This document shows, in pieces, positions 1 to 10,617 of a stretch of DNA of 64,000 nucleotides. Under the pieces are notes generated by a model. The model did no database searches, had not been told where the DNA came from, and was given only the letters and a program-made list of their open reading frames with translations. Location of the stretch: NCBI GenBank assembly GCA_963920525.1, contig OY986438.1, forward strand, positions 74,110,136-74,174,135, read 5' to 3'. This stretch comes from Dichetophora obliterata. Its lineage: Eukaryota > Arthropoda > Insecta > Diptera > Sciomyzidae. Positions within the stretch are counted from its first letter, which is position 1. Each line of letters starts with the position of its first letter. Position numbers and translations under genes: made by a program.

Positions 1-650
1 AACCAGTGCTACCATGATCCAAAAATTGAAACAAAGACATAACCTTACAAGGTACAAAAAATAAAAAGTACCCAAAAAAGTGAAAGTGGGGAAAAGAAGG
101 ATACGGAAACTGTACGACCGTTTGCTTCAAGATAATTTTCAGTGCATTGTTATGGGCGATGAAACCTTCGTAAGAATGGACTCAGGAACATTACCAGGTC
201 CCCAATATTACACAGAACAGAAAGGTGGTACTGCTGATGACTCAATTTCAACAATTGGAATTGAAAAATTTGGCCACAAAAAGGAGTGTCTCATTTGTCT
301 CCTTATACCATTTTATAAAAACCACAATGTGTCAACAATATTTTGACTGGATTTAGCCAATGCACAGTACGCCCGTTCTATATTGAATTTGCTAAAAGAA
401 AACAACATAAATAACGTTGCAAAAGAGAAGAGGTAACCTAACGCTCCAGAACTTCGTTCAATAGAGAGGTATTAAGGTATATTAAGGCTATTGTCAAACT
501 GAACTAAAAGAAGGATGGTCGAGTTGCCGGTGACATCAAAGTATTAAAAACAAAATTGGAACATTTTTGCAAAATTCCAGTGCAAAAGAAGTTGTGCAAA
601 ACTTAATAAAGAGTTAAACAAAAAATTCAGTAAATATAAAAATAATAGTA
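1..650 (+). pseudogene. Tc1/mariner-superfamily transposase remnant, unit 1 copy (5' end outside window)
   Basis: The frame from 80 to 346 carries the first DDE-type catalytic block (MGDETFVRMD, then PGPQYYT). After a stop near 344 the same frame shows a degraded second block (DLANAQYARSIL) and near 440-470 a third (NAPELRSIERY). This order is that of Tc1/mariner-related insect transposases that cut and paste at TA. The frame is broken by several stops and part of the catalytic core is missing, so no active protein is expected. Positions 80 and 4501 open with GTG, so they are reading-frame openings rather than real starts. The copy starts outside the window. Confidence 0.8.
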
Positions 651-727
651 CATTTTAAAATTTTACATGAAAATTTAATGGAAATAAATTTTATTTAAAT
701 AAAAGAAAAATTTGAAGTGAAAACGAT

Positions 728-2761
728 ATGATTTTGGGGATTTATTAATGTTAAGAAGAAGACTGATGGATTTCCTTCTTCTTTCAAATTTCAGGATGGA
801 TTTGCTGACGATTCCACCATTATTTGTGGCCCATTTGCCAATCTTTTTAAAGAATCATTTTGTTGAGATTCTTTTAATCCTGATTTAGCGTATTTTGATT
901 ATATGAACAACGCACCCAAAATTTCTTTGGAGCATATATCTTTTACCTCAGAGGATATTTTTAAGTACATTGTATCAATCGATGAAGATTTTAGCGCTGG
1001 ACCAGATGGGATTCCTGCCGCAGTATTAAAACAATGCGGCTCCATTTTGTGTCAACCACTCTCGTTGCTTTTTAATAAATCAATTAATGAAAGTAATTTT
1101 CCTCTTTTCTGGAAAAAATCTTTTATCAGTCCTATTTACAAAAAAGGTTGCAGGAATGACGTCACTAATTATAGGCCTATCGCTAAGTTGTCTTCGATTC
1201 CTAAACGTTTTGAGCGAATAGTGTACGATCGAGTGAAAATTCACTGTGGGCAAGTCATGACGACTCGTCAGCATGTTTTTGTTACTGGCAGATCCACTGT
1301 GTCTAATCTCCTCGATTTCACTACATTCTGCTTAAAATCTATTGATTCTGGTAGCCAGGTCGATTGCATTTACACTGACTTTAGCAAAGCTTTTAATAAA
1401 TTACCACATAATCGAATTTTATTAAAACTTAAATTAATGGGATTTCCACAGTATTTTGTAAACTGGATCAAATCGTATTTGATGGAGCGATCTTATCAAA
1501 TACGGTTCCGAGGCGTGTTGTCTTCTAAATTTGTTGCAGAATCGGGTGTTCCTCAAGGAAGCCACCTGGGTCCACTTTTGTTTATTTTGGCAATTAATGA
1601 TGTTACCCACGTCATCAAACACTCTCATTTGCTTATTTATGCAGATGATATGAAAATATACAGAACAATTAATTCTAATGACAATTCAGACCTGCTCCAG
1701 TCAGACTTGAACTCCTTTGAGGTTTGGTGTTCTTAAAATAACATGTTTTAAATCCAGATAAATGTCAAACTATGACCTTTTCGCGTAAAAGGAACAATTT
1801 TATTTTTGATTACAAAATTAAAGATACTGCATTAAGTCGTGTAACTACCGTCAAAGACCTTGGTATATGCATGGATTCTAAATTGTCGTTTAACATGCAT
1901 ATTAGGGCGGGTCAAATTTTGGCTCAGCGAAATTCGTAAAATACATGTAATTTCAAGACTTTTTCTCCACTACAGCATATACAAATTCTGAAAAAAAGCT
2001 GTGCGGACTTTCGTAAATAGATTCATATACATACATTCATACATTCATATTTTATAATTGAGAACAAAATCTATTTCCGAAAGTCCGCACAGCTTTTTTT
2101 CAGAATTTGTATATGCTGTAGTGGAGAAAAAGTCTTGAAATTACATGTATTTTACGAATTTCGCTGAGCCAGACCTCCAAAAAATTCGTCCATACAAATT
2201 GACCCGCCCTAATGCATATAGATAGAATTTGTAAAAAAGCGTCTTCTATGCTTGGTTTTATAAAACGGTAGGCCAAAGAGTTTGATTTTCTTTGCATTTT
2301 CGACTTGCTGGCAAGAAAAATTGCCGTGTGGAAAAGGGGTATTTCACCAACTCATAACTGGTGTATTCGATTCTCCAGAACTTCTTTCTCTTATAAATTT
2401 TAACACTAACCGTACTAACTCTAACAACTTTATTTATTTACCATGTAGTAGAACAAATTATATGTTATCTGCTCCATTAAATCACATGAGTACCTTTGTT
2501 AACAACAATAGATTGAAAACTAATGAAGGATAAGATCTATGTAAACGCATGGTTAGTTGTTATGTCTTGTGTTGTCAATGAGCCCAACGGTGGGTAAATT
2601 TTTTCTCCCTTTTGGTTTTTTTTTGGACCACTTATATCGATATCTTTCAGATATTTCAATGATATTTGGGTTGGTTCTTAAAATGATCTCATGCGGAGAA
2701 AGTGTAAAAAAGCTGTAGTAGCTGAACTCTATTGTTATTGCAAAAAAAATAAAATAAAAAC
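728..2761 (+). pseudogene. Non-LTR retrotransposon (jockey/CR1-like) ORF2 remnant, unit 1 copy
   Basis: 903-1736 encodes a 277-aa reverse transcriptase stretch: AGPDGIPAAVLKQC, FISPIYKKG, NYRPIAKLSS, DFSKAFNKLPH, GVPQGSHLGPLLF and the catalytic YADD box (IYADDMKIYRT, near 1637-1668). It stops at a TAA near 1734 where the unit 2 copy reads Lys. The downstream thumb region is split by the MITE at 1903-2211 and then lacks about 100 codons compared with the minus-strand relative at 20469-20984. The 3' UTR ends in an A-rich tail near 2742-2761. The 5' half (ORF1 and endonuclease) is absent; the LINE begins directly against the mariner remnant at 728. Unit 1 also lacks 29 bp present in unit 2 near 5151-5180. 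Confidence 0.85.
1903..2211. mobile_element. hAT-like MITE with long terminal inverted repeats
   Basis: The 309-bp insert starts tagggcgggtcaa and ends with its complement ttgacccgcccta. Inside, about 110 bp of nearly perfect inverted repeat flanks a short AT-rich loop. One arm carries about 25 extra bases next to the terminus. It is flanked by the 8-bp direct repeat atgcatat (1895-1902 and 2212-2219). The unit 2 copy of the host LINE (about 6345-6360) is uninterrupted, giving a near-perfect empty site. An 8-bp target duplication with T and A at its second and seventh bases fits hAT. There is no coding capacity. Confidence 0.88.
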
Positions 2762-3490
2762 CATTGCATTACAAGCAAAACTATGTGTGCAGTATCTTTT
2801 CGATACAGTCCTTATATGTAAGCTACTTTTGAGTAAATAATCAAACAATAACTCAACTCGTTGGTCTCGATGGTCATGAGCTAGGTAGGCCGACGCAACT
2901 CAGCAGCTTTGCAATCCTAGCTCAAGACTAAGTGCCACAAAATCTTGATCACTTAAATTGGATAGTAAAAAAGAGTTAACACAGGTTTTCGCTATCAAGG
3001 AACAATTTTTATCTAAGGCTTCCTAATCAGGAGAAAATTTGCATCATATAAGAAAAATATAAATTAAAAAAGGTGACCTTTATAAAATATGAGGAAATGA
3101 AATGTTTGTAGTAAAATTTGGCAACCCTGGGGAAAAGCAACAAAAAATATCAAAAACTTTTCAAAAATTTCACTAAAATATGTTTTCATTGATACCTTAT
3201 TTATTAATATCGGATAATAAAAAACGAAGATACGTTTTATTGAATATTACCCCATTTTTATTTTGGACACATTCCCATAATTTCGCGACGAATGGATTTA
3301 AAGAAAAATTAAGTAACTTTAGTTCTTATAATTTGAATATGAGCCATTAGTCAAAATTTTAGGCAAATCCAAAGTCATGAGAACAACCTATACTTGTATT
3401 AGACCTAGAATGGCCGATATGAAGAACAATTTTTATTTTAATTTGTCCATCTAAGTAGTATATAACATGTATCTTTTTGTATCATTTCAG
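2762..3490 (+). other. Intron-like non-coding stretch upstream of the GPCR exon
   Basis: No ORF or repeat is recognisable after the LINE tail. The stretch is AT-rich and ends in a good 3' splice site, a T-rich tract followed by ATTTCAG at 3484-3490. It is best read as part of the intron of the GPCR gene into which the LINE and mariner inserted. Confidence 0.5.
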
Positions 3491-3734
3491 CGCAAAATGC
3501 ATAAGCTTGCTGCTTTTTGTTATGATAACAACATGGCTTTTAGAAGTTGTTACTTTCTATTCACCCAGCCAGTCTGTTTATCTAGTATTTATGGAAATGA
3601 TTAATGGAGGTCAAGGAGTTTACATATTATTAATTTTTCTGGTTGTACGACATCGGCGAACAGTAATAATAAGATGGTGGTACGATAGAGGATCTCACTC
3701 AATTGAGGCCATTGAACTTTCAGAAACTTTATAA
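3491..3734 (+). CDS. Terminal exon of a methuselah-like (class B) G-protein-coupled receptor
   Basis: After the acceptor at 3489-3490 the frame (CISLLLFVMITTWLLEV, then VYLVFMEMINGGQG, VYILLIFLVVRHRR) reads as transmembrane helices 6 and 7 followed by a short basic tail (IIRWWYDRGSH) and a TAA stop. The order hydrophobic helix, W-x-x-E, short loop, N-G-x-Q-G, hydrophobic helix, basic tail is what Methuselah/secretin-type receptors show. Such proteins are seven-pass plasma-membrane receptors. Only about 80 codons lie here; earlier exons are upstream of the window. The intron is phase 2. The exon is open and followed by a plausible 3' UTR, so it may be part of a working gene. The exact subfamily is uncertain. 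Confidence 0.6.
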
Positions 3735-4009
3735 TATATAAAGCATATAAGGAAACACCGAAAATAATTAATTTTGAGTTTCTAATAGATAATAAATATT
3801 TCATATTTTATAAAAACTAAAATTACACTCGACTAAGGAAGCATATATATATATATGAAATAAAAAAATAAATAAATTAATATGTTAAATAACGAGAGTG
3901 TTTTTTCCATTTTGTTTTTGTTTCTTTCTAATAATATTTATGTTTTTTATGTAGGTACTAATATTTAAATATTAATTTCAATTGAGTTTATGTTACACTA
4001 CTCGTTTTA
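3735..4009 (+). other. Probable 3' UTR of the GPCR gene
   Basis: AT-rich sequence with several AATAAA-type signals (near 3793 and 3857-3880) and a short TA microsatellite near 3845. It is duplicated with the exon at 10745-11027, where the TA tract is longer. A conserved 67-aa reading frame on the opposite strand is just the shadow of the exon. Confidence 0.45.
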
Positions 4010-5150
4010 TATCGAACAATTGTATAAGTTCTTATGCTTTATTTGATTCATTCGTTTTCTTGACTTCGTAAGCATTGGTTGCAAAATAATTGATTGTTAA
4101 GTAACAGAACTACAATCCACTCATTTTTTATTAATTGCAAACAAATTTTGCTATGCCTCGAATTTAAGAGCACGTGTGTAAGAAAATTGTGCACAGTTAC
4201 TGGACTGAAGAAGAAATTTCTTACAGAAAGCTAGCCAAAAGATAAAAAGCTAGTGTGAATAGTGTCAAAAAATATAATAAAGTTTGATGATACCTGCTCT
4301 CTCAAAGATCTTCCAAAAAGTGAAAGAAAAAATGTCCAAGAGATCCGAAACTCGATTTTTAAGATACTTTAATAAACAAAAATATTTCAATGTCTGTGTG
4401 AGGTTTGGCAAAAAAAGCTAGAACCAGTGATGCCATGATCCAAAAATTGAAACAAAGACATAACCTTACAAGGTACAAAAAATAAAAAGTACCCAAAAAA
4501 GTGAAAGTGGGGAAAAGAAGGATACGGAAACTGTACGACCGTTTGCTTCAAGATAATGTTCAGTGCATTGTTATGGGCGATGAAACCTTCGTAAGAATGG
4601 ACTCAGGAACATTACCAGGTCCCCAATATTACACAGAACAGAAAGGTGGTACTGCTGATGACTCAATTTCAACAATTGGAATTGAAAAATTTGGCTACAA
4701 AAAGGAGTGTCTCATTTGTCTCCTTATACCATTTTATAAAAATCACAATGTGTCAACAATATTTTGACTGGATTTAGCCAATGCACAGTACGCCCGTTCT
4801 ATATTGAATTTGCTAAAAGAAAACAACATAAATAACGTTGCAAAAGAGAAGAGGTAACCTAACGCTCCAGAACTTCGTTCAATAGAGAGGTATTAAGGTA
4901 TATTAAGGCTATTGTCAAACTGAAATAAAAGAAGGATGGTCGAGTTGCCGGTGACATCAAAGTATTAAAAACAAAATTGGAACATTTTTGCAAAATTCCA
5001 GAGCAAAAGAAGTTGTGCAAAACTTAATAAAGAGTTAAACAAAAAATTCAGTAAATATAAAAATAATAGTACATTTTAAAATTTTACATGAAAATTTAAT
5101 GGAAATAAATTTTATTTAAATAAAAGAAAAATTTGAAGTGAAAACGATAT
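4010..5150 (+). pseudogene. Tc1/mariner-superfamily transposase remnant, unit 2 copy
   Basis: This is the fuller copy. A start-like ATG at about 4153 opens onto a broken N-terminal helix-turn-helix region (WTEEEISYRKLAKR). The catalytic blocks follow: MGDETFVRMD at 4582-4611, DLANAQYARSIL after a stop, and NAPELRSIERY near 4860-4892. At least six stops or frame breaks lie between them. The 3' end abuts LINE coding sequence at about 5150, in a TA-containing context consistent with insertion of the mariner into the LINE. The 5' end coincides with the tandem-duplication boundary, so I could not confirm a matching 5' inverted repeat. Confidence 0.78.
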
Positions 5151-6400
5151 GAAGCTGAGTATTTTGTCTGATCCAAGAAAATTTTGGGGATTTATTAATG
5201 TTAAGAAGAAGACTGATGGATTTCCTTCTTCTTTCAAATTTCAGGATGGATTTGCTGACGATTCCACCATTATTTGTGGCCCATTTGCCAATCTTTTTAA
5301 AGAATCATTTTGTTGAGATTCTTTTAATCCTGATTTAGCGTATTTTGATTATATGAACAACGCACCCAAAATTTCTTTGGAGCATATATCTTTTACCTCA
5401 GAGGATATTTTTAAGTACATTGTATCAATCGATGAAGATTTTAGCGCTGGACCAGATGGGATTCCTGCCGCAGTATTAAAACAATGCGGCTCCATTTTGT
5501 GTCAACCACTCTCGTTGCTTTTTAATAAATCAATTAATGAAAGTAATTTTCCTCTTTTCTGGAAAAAATCTTTTATCAGTCCTATTTACAAAAAAGGTTG
5601 CAGGAATGACGTCACTAATTATAGGCCTATCGCTAAGTTGTCTTCGATTCCTAAACGTTTTGAGCGAATAGTGTACGATCGAGTGAAAATTCACTGTGGG
5701 CAAGTCATGACGACTCGTCAGCATGTTTTTGTTACTGGCAGATCCACTGTGTCTAATCTCCTCGATTTCACTACATTCTGCTTAAAATCTATTGATTCTG
5801 GTAGCCAGGTCGATTGCATTTACACTGACTTTAGCAAAGCTTTTAATAAATTACCACATAATCGAATTTTATTAAAACTTAAATTAATGGGATTTCCACA
5901 GTATTTTGTAAACTGGATCAAATCGTATTTGATGGAGCGATCTTATTAAATACGGTTCCGAGGCGTGTTGTCTTCTGAATTTGTTGCAGAATCGGGTGTT
6001 CCTCAAGGAAGCCACCTGGGTCTACTTTTGTTTATTTTGGCAATTAATGATGTTACCCATGTCATCAAACACTCTCATTTGCCTATTTATGCAGATGATA
6101 TGAAAATATACAGAACAATTGATTCTAATGACAATTCAGACCTGCTCCAGTCAGACTTGAACTCCTTTGAGGTTTGGTGTTCTAAAAATAACATGTTTTA
6201 AATCCAGATAAATGTCAAACTATGACCTTTTCGCGTAAAAGGAACAATTTTATTTTTGATTACAAAATTAAAGATACTGCATTAAGTCGTGTAACTACCG
6301 TCAAAGACCTTGGTATATGCATGGATTCTAAATTGTCGTTTAACATGCATATTGATAGAATTTGTAAAAAAGCGTCTTCTATGCTTGGTTTTATAAAATT
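5151..6400 (+). pseudogene. Non-LTR retrotransposon (jockey/CR1-like) ORF2 remnant, unit 2 copy
   Basis: The sequence opens in the linker before reverse transcriptase (LRILSDPKKFWGFIN), then the RT fingers and palm (5353-5949), a premature TAA at about 5947, then the rest of the palm with YADD (6085-6096), and a third segment 6222-6397. It ends abruptly after 'ttttataaaatt', where the BEL remnant begins; the 3' half and the A-tail seen in unit 1 are missing. The start at 5353 is only the first ATG in the frame, not a real start. The FEVWCSKNNMF stretch shows the ancestral codon that is a stop in unit 1. Confidence 0.85.
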
Positions 6401-6437
6401 TGTGATTTATTTATACCTTTTTGTACAACAATTGTGA
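6401..6437 (-). repeat. BEL LTR fragment (left end)
   Basis: About 36 bases starting tgtgatttatttatac repeat 10156-10191 (tgtggtttatttatac) with one clear mismatch, then the similarity stops. It begins with TG like an LTR edge, directly against LINE sequence. Confidence 0.65.
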
Positions 6438-6471
6438 AATCTTACGTTTTTTACAATGTGAGTTCTTTTTG

Positions 6472-7800
6472 TTAGGGTTGGGTTCTTCTTTTGGTTTTTT
6501 TAAGCAGAGTCAAGTAGTCGTTACTTTTAATTGTGTTGTGTAACGACACAATTTTGTTGGGTTTTAACTCAAGAACCGGTCCAGAAAGAATCCATCTAAA
6601 TTCAAATTTTTGCGCTAGTAAGCATCCGCCTATATTGCGCTGAACACCACGGCGAATAATGAGTGGATAGACATCACAGCCGATGATCACATCCACGGGT
6701 CGAGACATATAAAATTGGGGGTTTGCCAATTTGTGGCCAGACAGGGTCTCACATATGCTCGAATCAATCGAGTGTGTGGGTAAATCACATGTGAGAGTCT
6801 TCGTCACCAGGGGCTGGGCCTCAATTTCAAGGGTTGGATTGATTGAGGATCGCAATGTCAGCTCACAGCACTTTGTCGGATTTGCAGAAACTGTCTGGTT
6901 CAGACCCGTTATCTGCGCACCTATTGATCGGGTTGCAAGACCAATTCGTTTTCTCAGGCGCTCTGTTATAAATGTTGCCTCAGATCCAGAGTCAATGAGG
7001 GCTCTTGCTGTGTGTGTGGCTCCTTGGTGTTCTATGCTGACTATTGCCGTTCCTAGTAGAGTCTTCTTTCTGCTGGCCGCAAAGTGTGAAGAAATTGCCT
7101 TAGATTCTTCGAGCTCATTTGTTGGGTTAGTGAGTGTAGAGTTAGTGGAATGTATGTGTGTTGAAAATGCCTGACTTGTAGAGCTTTTTCGCTCAGCTGT
7201 TTCTTTGGCTTGACTCGTGCTTGGGGTGGGTTCTGGTTCTGTGATACTTCTGTGCCATAAGGAATTGTGCCTCTTATTGCAGTATCGACAGTTATATCCG
7301 CTCCTACAGTCATTTACTCCGTGGGAGACTGCTAGGCAGTTAAAGCAGCATCCAGCTTGCTGAACTGTGGCTATGCGATCATCCACTTTCATGGAGATGA
7401 AGCTTGGGCACTCCCGAAGAGTGTGCTCGCTATTGCAAAGCCTGCAAATAGCTCCATCTGCTTCATAATTGGGTTTGGCATTCATGGGGTTTTGGGTTAC
7501 ATTTACGTGGTCCAGAGTTACTGGAAGGGTTTGGTTGACTAGGTTTTGTGTAGGCAAAACCTTTAATGTCGCCAACCGATTCAAGTGTTTTATATTTGTG
7601 GGTCAGAAACTTGTCCAGACTTTTTCATTCAGGAATTGTGGAGTTATCGGTTAGAGAACTCTCAAAGTCTTCTAAGATACTCTTGGGTAGTTTTATAGAG
7701 CAAACGTACACTAAGATAGGATCCCAATTATCCGTATCTATCTGTAGGGTTTTTAGGGTCCAAAGACAATTATTTATTGTCCTTTGGAGTTTCTAAATAG
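6472..7800 (-). pseudogene. BEL/Pao gag C-terminus, zinc knuckle and aspartic protease
   Basis: Read from 7584, the frame gives cysteine/histidine motifs of BEL type (CRLCNSEHTLRECPSF, CCFNCLAVSHGVNDC, CRYCNKRHNSLWH), a Ser/Thr-rich linker, and a retropepsin with the catalytic triad as ALIDSGSEATFI, followed by DVIIGCDVYP and FRWILSGPV. The protease cleaves the Gag-Pol polyprotein in the particle. The 370-aa frame ends after a Lys/Arg-rich stretch where reverse transcriptase should follow, so pol is lost. 7600-7800 continues gag in another frame (LPKSILEDFESS), showing a frameshift or stop just upstream. Confidence 0.82.
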
Positions 7801-7804
7801 AGCT

Positions 7805-8464
7805 TCATGTCTCTGTAAGAACTTGAGGCAAATTTAGGAGGGTTTTTAGTTGCACATTTATTTGCATTCTTTTATTCTCGTATTGATCGCCGAGATTACT
7901 CCACGCCATAAAAAATCCTTCATTTGTCAATGGGGCCTTTTTTATAACATCTGTAGCTTCACCGCGGGTTTTCTGCAACAAGTAGAAAAGTTTTTCAACA
8001 TTGCTTAATCGGGTATTGTTTATGTATAGGGCCGTAAACAGGTCCATAAACGTTGGCCATGTGGCATAATCCCCATTGAAAATGTCAATGTCGCAGGGTG
8101 GAAGACTGATTGATGGGTAATTTTCCAAAGCTGGGGTTGATTTCGAGGGTGAAGTTTTGGGTTTATTTTCTATAGCCTTTATGATTTCAATATGCTCTGT
8201 TATTGAGGCATAACAGTTAACATATGCTTGGTACGTTTTCCGGTACCTTGCCTTGAATTTTTCCTTGTTCAAAGGCGCTTGTGGGTCTTCAGGCTTTTCC
8301 CGCACAGTTTCGTATGCTGCCTGAAATTTGTCGAACAAATATTGCAGCTGCTTTTTTTGCACTTCCAGCACATGAGAAGTCTGATCTGCGAGTTGGGTAT
8401 TAGTATGCCACTCTTCCAACTCCATAATGTCATTTGAAAAATTAACATATATGGTCAGCGACAT
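7805..8464 (-). pseudogene. BEL/Pao gag N-terminal half
   Basis: A 219-aa frame from an ATG at 8464 contains the DUF1759-type gag core seen in BEL/Pao elements: LPPCDIDIFNGDYATWPTFM, NNTRLSNVEKLFYLLQ and GFFMAWSNLGDQYENKR. Gag forms the particle shell that packages element RNA. The frame closes near 7805, then similarity continues in another frame, so the ORF is broken. It was probably a single gag-pol reading frame. Confidence 0.8.
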
Positions 8465-10155
8465 TTTAAGAATTTGCGATTTAAGGGTTAAAGGTGGTAG
8501 AGGGTTAAAAATTGTATGGGTTCAAAAAACTTTTTTTTAAAAAAAATCTCAAATTTAGAGTAATAATTGGGTTAAGGGTATCACCAATTACTTTTTTTGA
8601 GAGAAAATAAGATTTTAATTAATTTGTATTTAGGGTGCTAATGGGTTAGCAAGCAAAAATTTTGCAAATTTTGAGTTTAAAATTGAATTTATATTGAAAT
8701 TGTCAAAAAATTCCAGAAAAATTGAAAAAAGTGTTAAAAAAGGGCTAAGGGTCCTTCATGGGTTAAGGAATCACAAAGGGTTAACAATTTTTTCGAATAA
8801 ATTAATTTTTAACAATATCGGGTAAATTTTAAAAATCCCGGGTAAATTTTTTTTCGATAGGGTATCACAAAAGTTTTTCTCGATGTGGCAACACCAAATG
8901 AGAAAGCTTTTCTATTGTTTAAAGAGTATGTATGTTGTAGTGCACACCAAGTTAAGCAACCAAACGTACACAAACTATTTGGTTGCACTGTATTTATGTT
9001 TGTTATTATTCACCACGTACAATGACCCGTGGTTATATATTAGATTTACATGACGCACTTTCGCACTAAGCTAATGTTCTATTTATTTCACTCGCGCACT
9101 TTCAATGTTTATATATTTTGTTATATTTATTTTGCATTACGCACTTACGCATTAAGTTTATATTTATTTCTCACTCACGCACTTTTTATGTTAAAAATTA
9201 TACACTTTTTCAAAATACCGTTGTTTGGCTTTATAAGCACCAAAAATTTGAAAATAAAGATCATTAATTCTACAAGCTTTAAATCAGCTGCATCTATTTA
9301 TTTCAAGCCTAAGCGCATTTTTATGCCGGCTGAATAAAAATAATATTTCAAGCCTAAGTGCATTCTTATGCCGGCTAAATAAAATAATTTACTTAGAGCC
9401 AGTGGCGTTTTTAAGCGCCGGCAAAAACTCGAGGCAGGTCCTTTCATTTAACAACATAAAAATTAAAACAAAAACATTACAATGTACGTATGTATATACG
9501 CATAAACGAAAGAGTGGGTGGGTAACGAGCAAAGAAGTTAGCAACAACTAAATCAGCTGCGAAATCTTTAACTCAGTGCAAGCTTGCTGAGCAAAATTAA
9601 TATAAGTATTTTTATTTTGAATAAATAGTTTATAATGAAACTTTTTATAATTGATTTTAAGAGTGTGTTCTAGTGAAATATTTGTGCACTTTTTATATAT
9701 TAATATTTTCAATATTTGCCGGTGTTTTTTGTCGCGACGCAAGTTTGTTCATGCAGTTTTTACTTCGGCGTTCGTGTGTGTATTTATTTTATAAATTTTT
9801 GTGCACAAATATTCAAGTGGATTTTTAATTCTTTATCTTAAATTAAGTATTCAAAGCACTAAATAAAAATGAATAAATGTGAACTTACTGTGTTTCTTGT
9901 TTGGGTAGGGTTGGGTGGATTTTTGTATTTCTCGGAGTGTTTTCAAGTGTGTTTGTTGCTCGCTTTTGTTTGTGTCTCTTGTGTTTTGTGAGGGTCTCTT
10001 TTTTGTGGACGTTGGAGTCGCACAATTTTCCTGGCCAATTTTAGGTGCTGGTTTCGCTATCCGGCTAGTATGGACCAAATGTTCGGGTAGCGAACGATCG
10101 TGGATAGATTGGCGGAAAAAGAGAACAAATGGGTTAGAGTGGGTTGGGAACAATT
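8465..10155 (-). other. BEL 5' leader, non-coding, with short internal repeats
   Basis: No convincing ORF. 9301-9338 and 9346-9381 are near-copies of a 36-45 base unit (caagcctaagcgcat, then atgccggctgaataaa), and 9395-9425 carries a related self-complementary segment (gtggcgtttttaagcgccggc). 8480-8790 is dotted with GGGTTA-like words in AT-rich sequence. A primer-binding site could not be recognised after the LTR. Confidence 0.4.
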
Positions 10156-10617
10156 TGTGGTTTATTTATACCTTTTTGTACAACAATTGTGGTGGTTTTA
10201 CAAACAGTATTATTTTGTGTTGTCCTGTTGAAGTTGATGTTGATGGGTCCTCGTCTTCTAGGTGGGTGGGCTGCCGTGCTGCTGATCCCCAAAGCTGCTG
10301 ATGGATTTGCTGCTGTCTATTTATGTCCAATTCGTCTATGTTGTATATAAACGTGTGTGTTCGATGTAATTGATGTTGAATGTAAATCGATGGTGAATTT
10401 GTGTTCTAATGTTGTCTTCGGGTGGTTAATACGTTGCAATTTGGGTGGGTGGGTAAAACGATGTTCTTCACTTTCGGTATATTAGAACGAATAATCACAT
10501 AAGACGCTGGCGCAACCTTGCTGTTGCCAAACGACAACTGTCAGTGCTCGTGCGACTTGTAGCGAGTAGTTGAGCAGACGTGTTTAACACACACGGTGTT
10601 TACGTTTGACGTAAACA
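10156..10617 (-). repeat. BEL 5' LTR
   Basis: About 462 bp bounded by TG..CA on both strands: the right edge is gacgtaaaca (read outward, tgtttacgtc) and the left edge is tgtggtttatt. The left edge is repeated at 6401. It is placed upstream of gag on the minus strand as expected for a 5' LTR. The right edge lies directly in the GPCR exon copy. Confidence 0.65.

Larger units (their letters stand above)
6401..10617 (-). mobile_element. BEL/Pao LTR retrotransposon remnant (gag plus protease, pol deleted)
   Basis: Read on the minus strand, an LTR (10617 to 10156) is followed by a ~1.7-kb leader, gag (8464 to about 7600), zinc knuckle and protease (7584 to 6472), then a fragment at 6401-6437 matching the inner end of the LTR. 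Reverse transcriptase, RNase H, integrase and most of the 3' LTR are missing. No target duplication joins the two ends: the left flank is LINE, the right flank is the GPCR exon. The unit 1 sequence that should lie between them is gone, which points to a deletion associated with this element. Confidence 0.8.

Noticed and set aside
3601..3804. Conserved 67-aa minus-strand frame also found at 10600-10815
   Set aside because: It is identical in both copies only because the DNA is duplicated; it is the shadow of the receptor exon on the other strand.
6731..7174. 147-aa plus-strand ORF
   Set aside because: Opposite-strand shadow of the BEL protease region.
8480..8790. Telomere-like GGGTTA words
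   Set aside because: The words are scattered and irregular within a BEL leader; insect telomere repeats would be TTAGG arrays.
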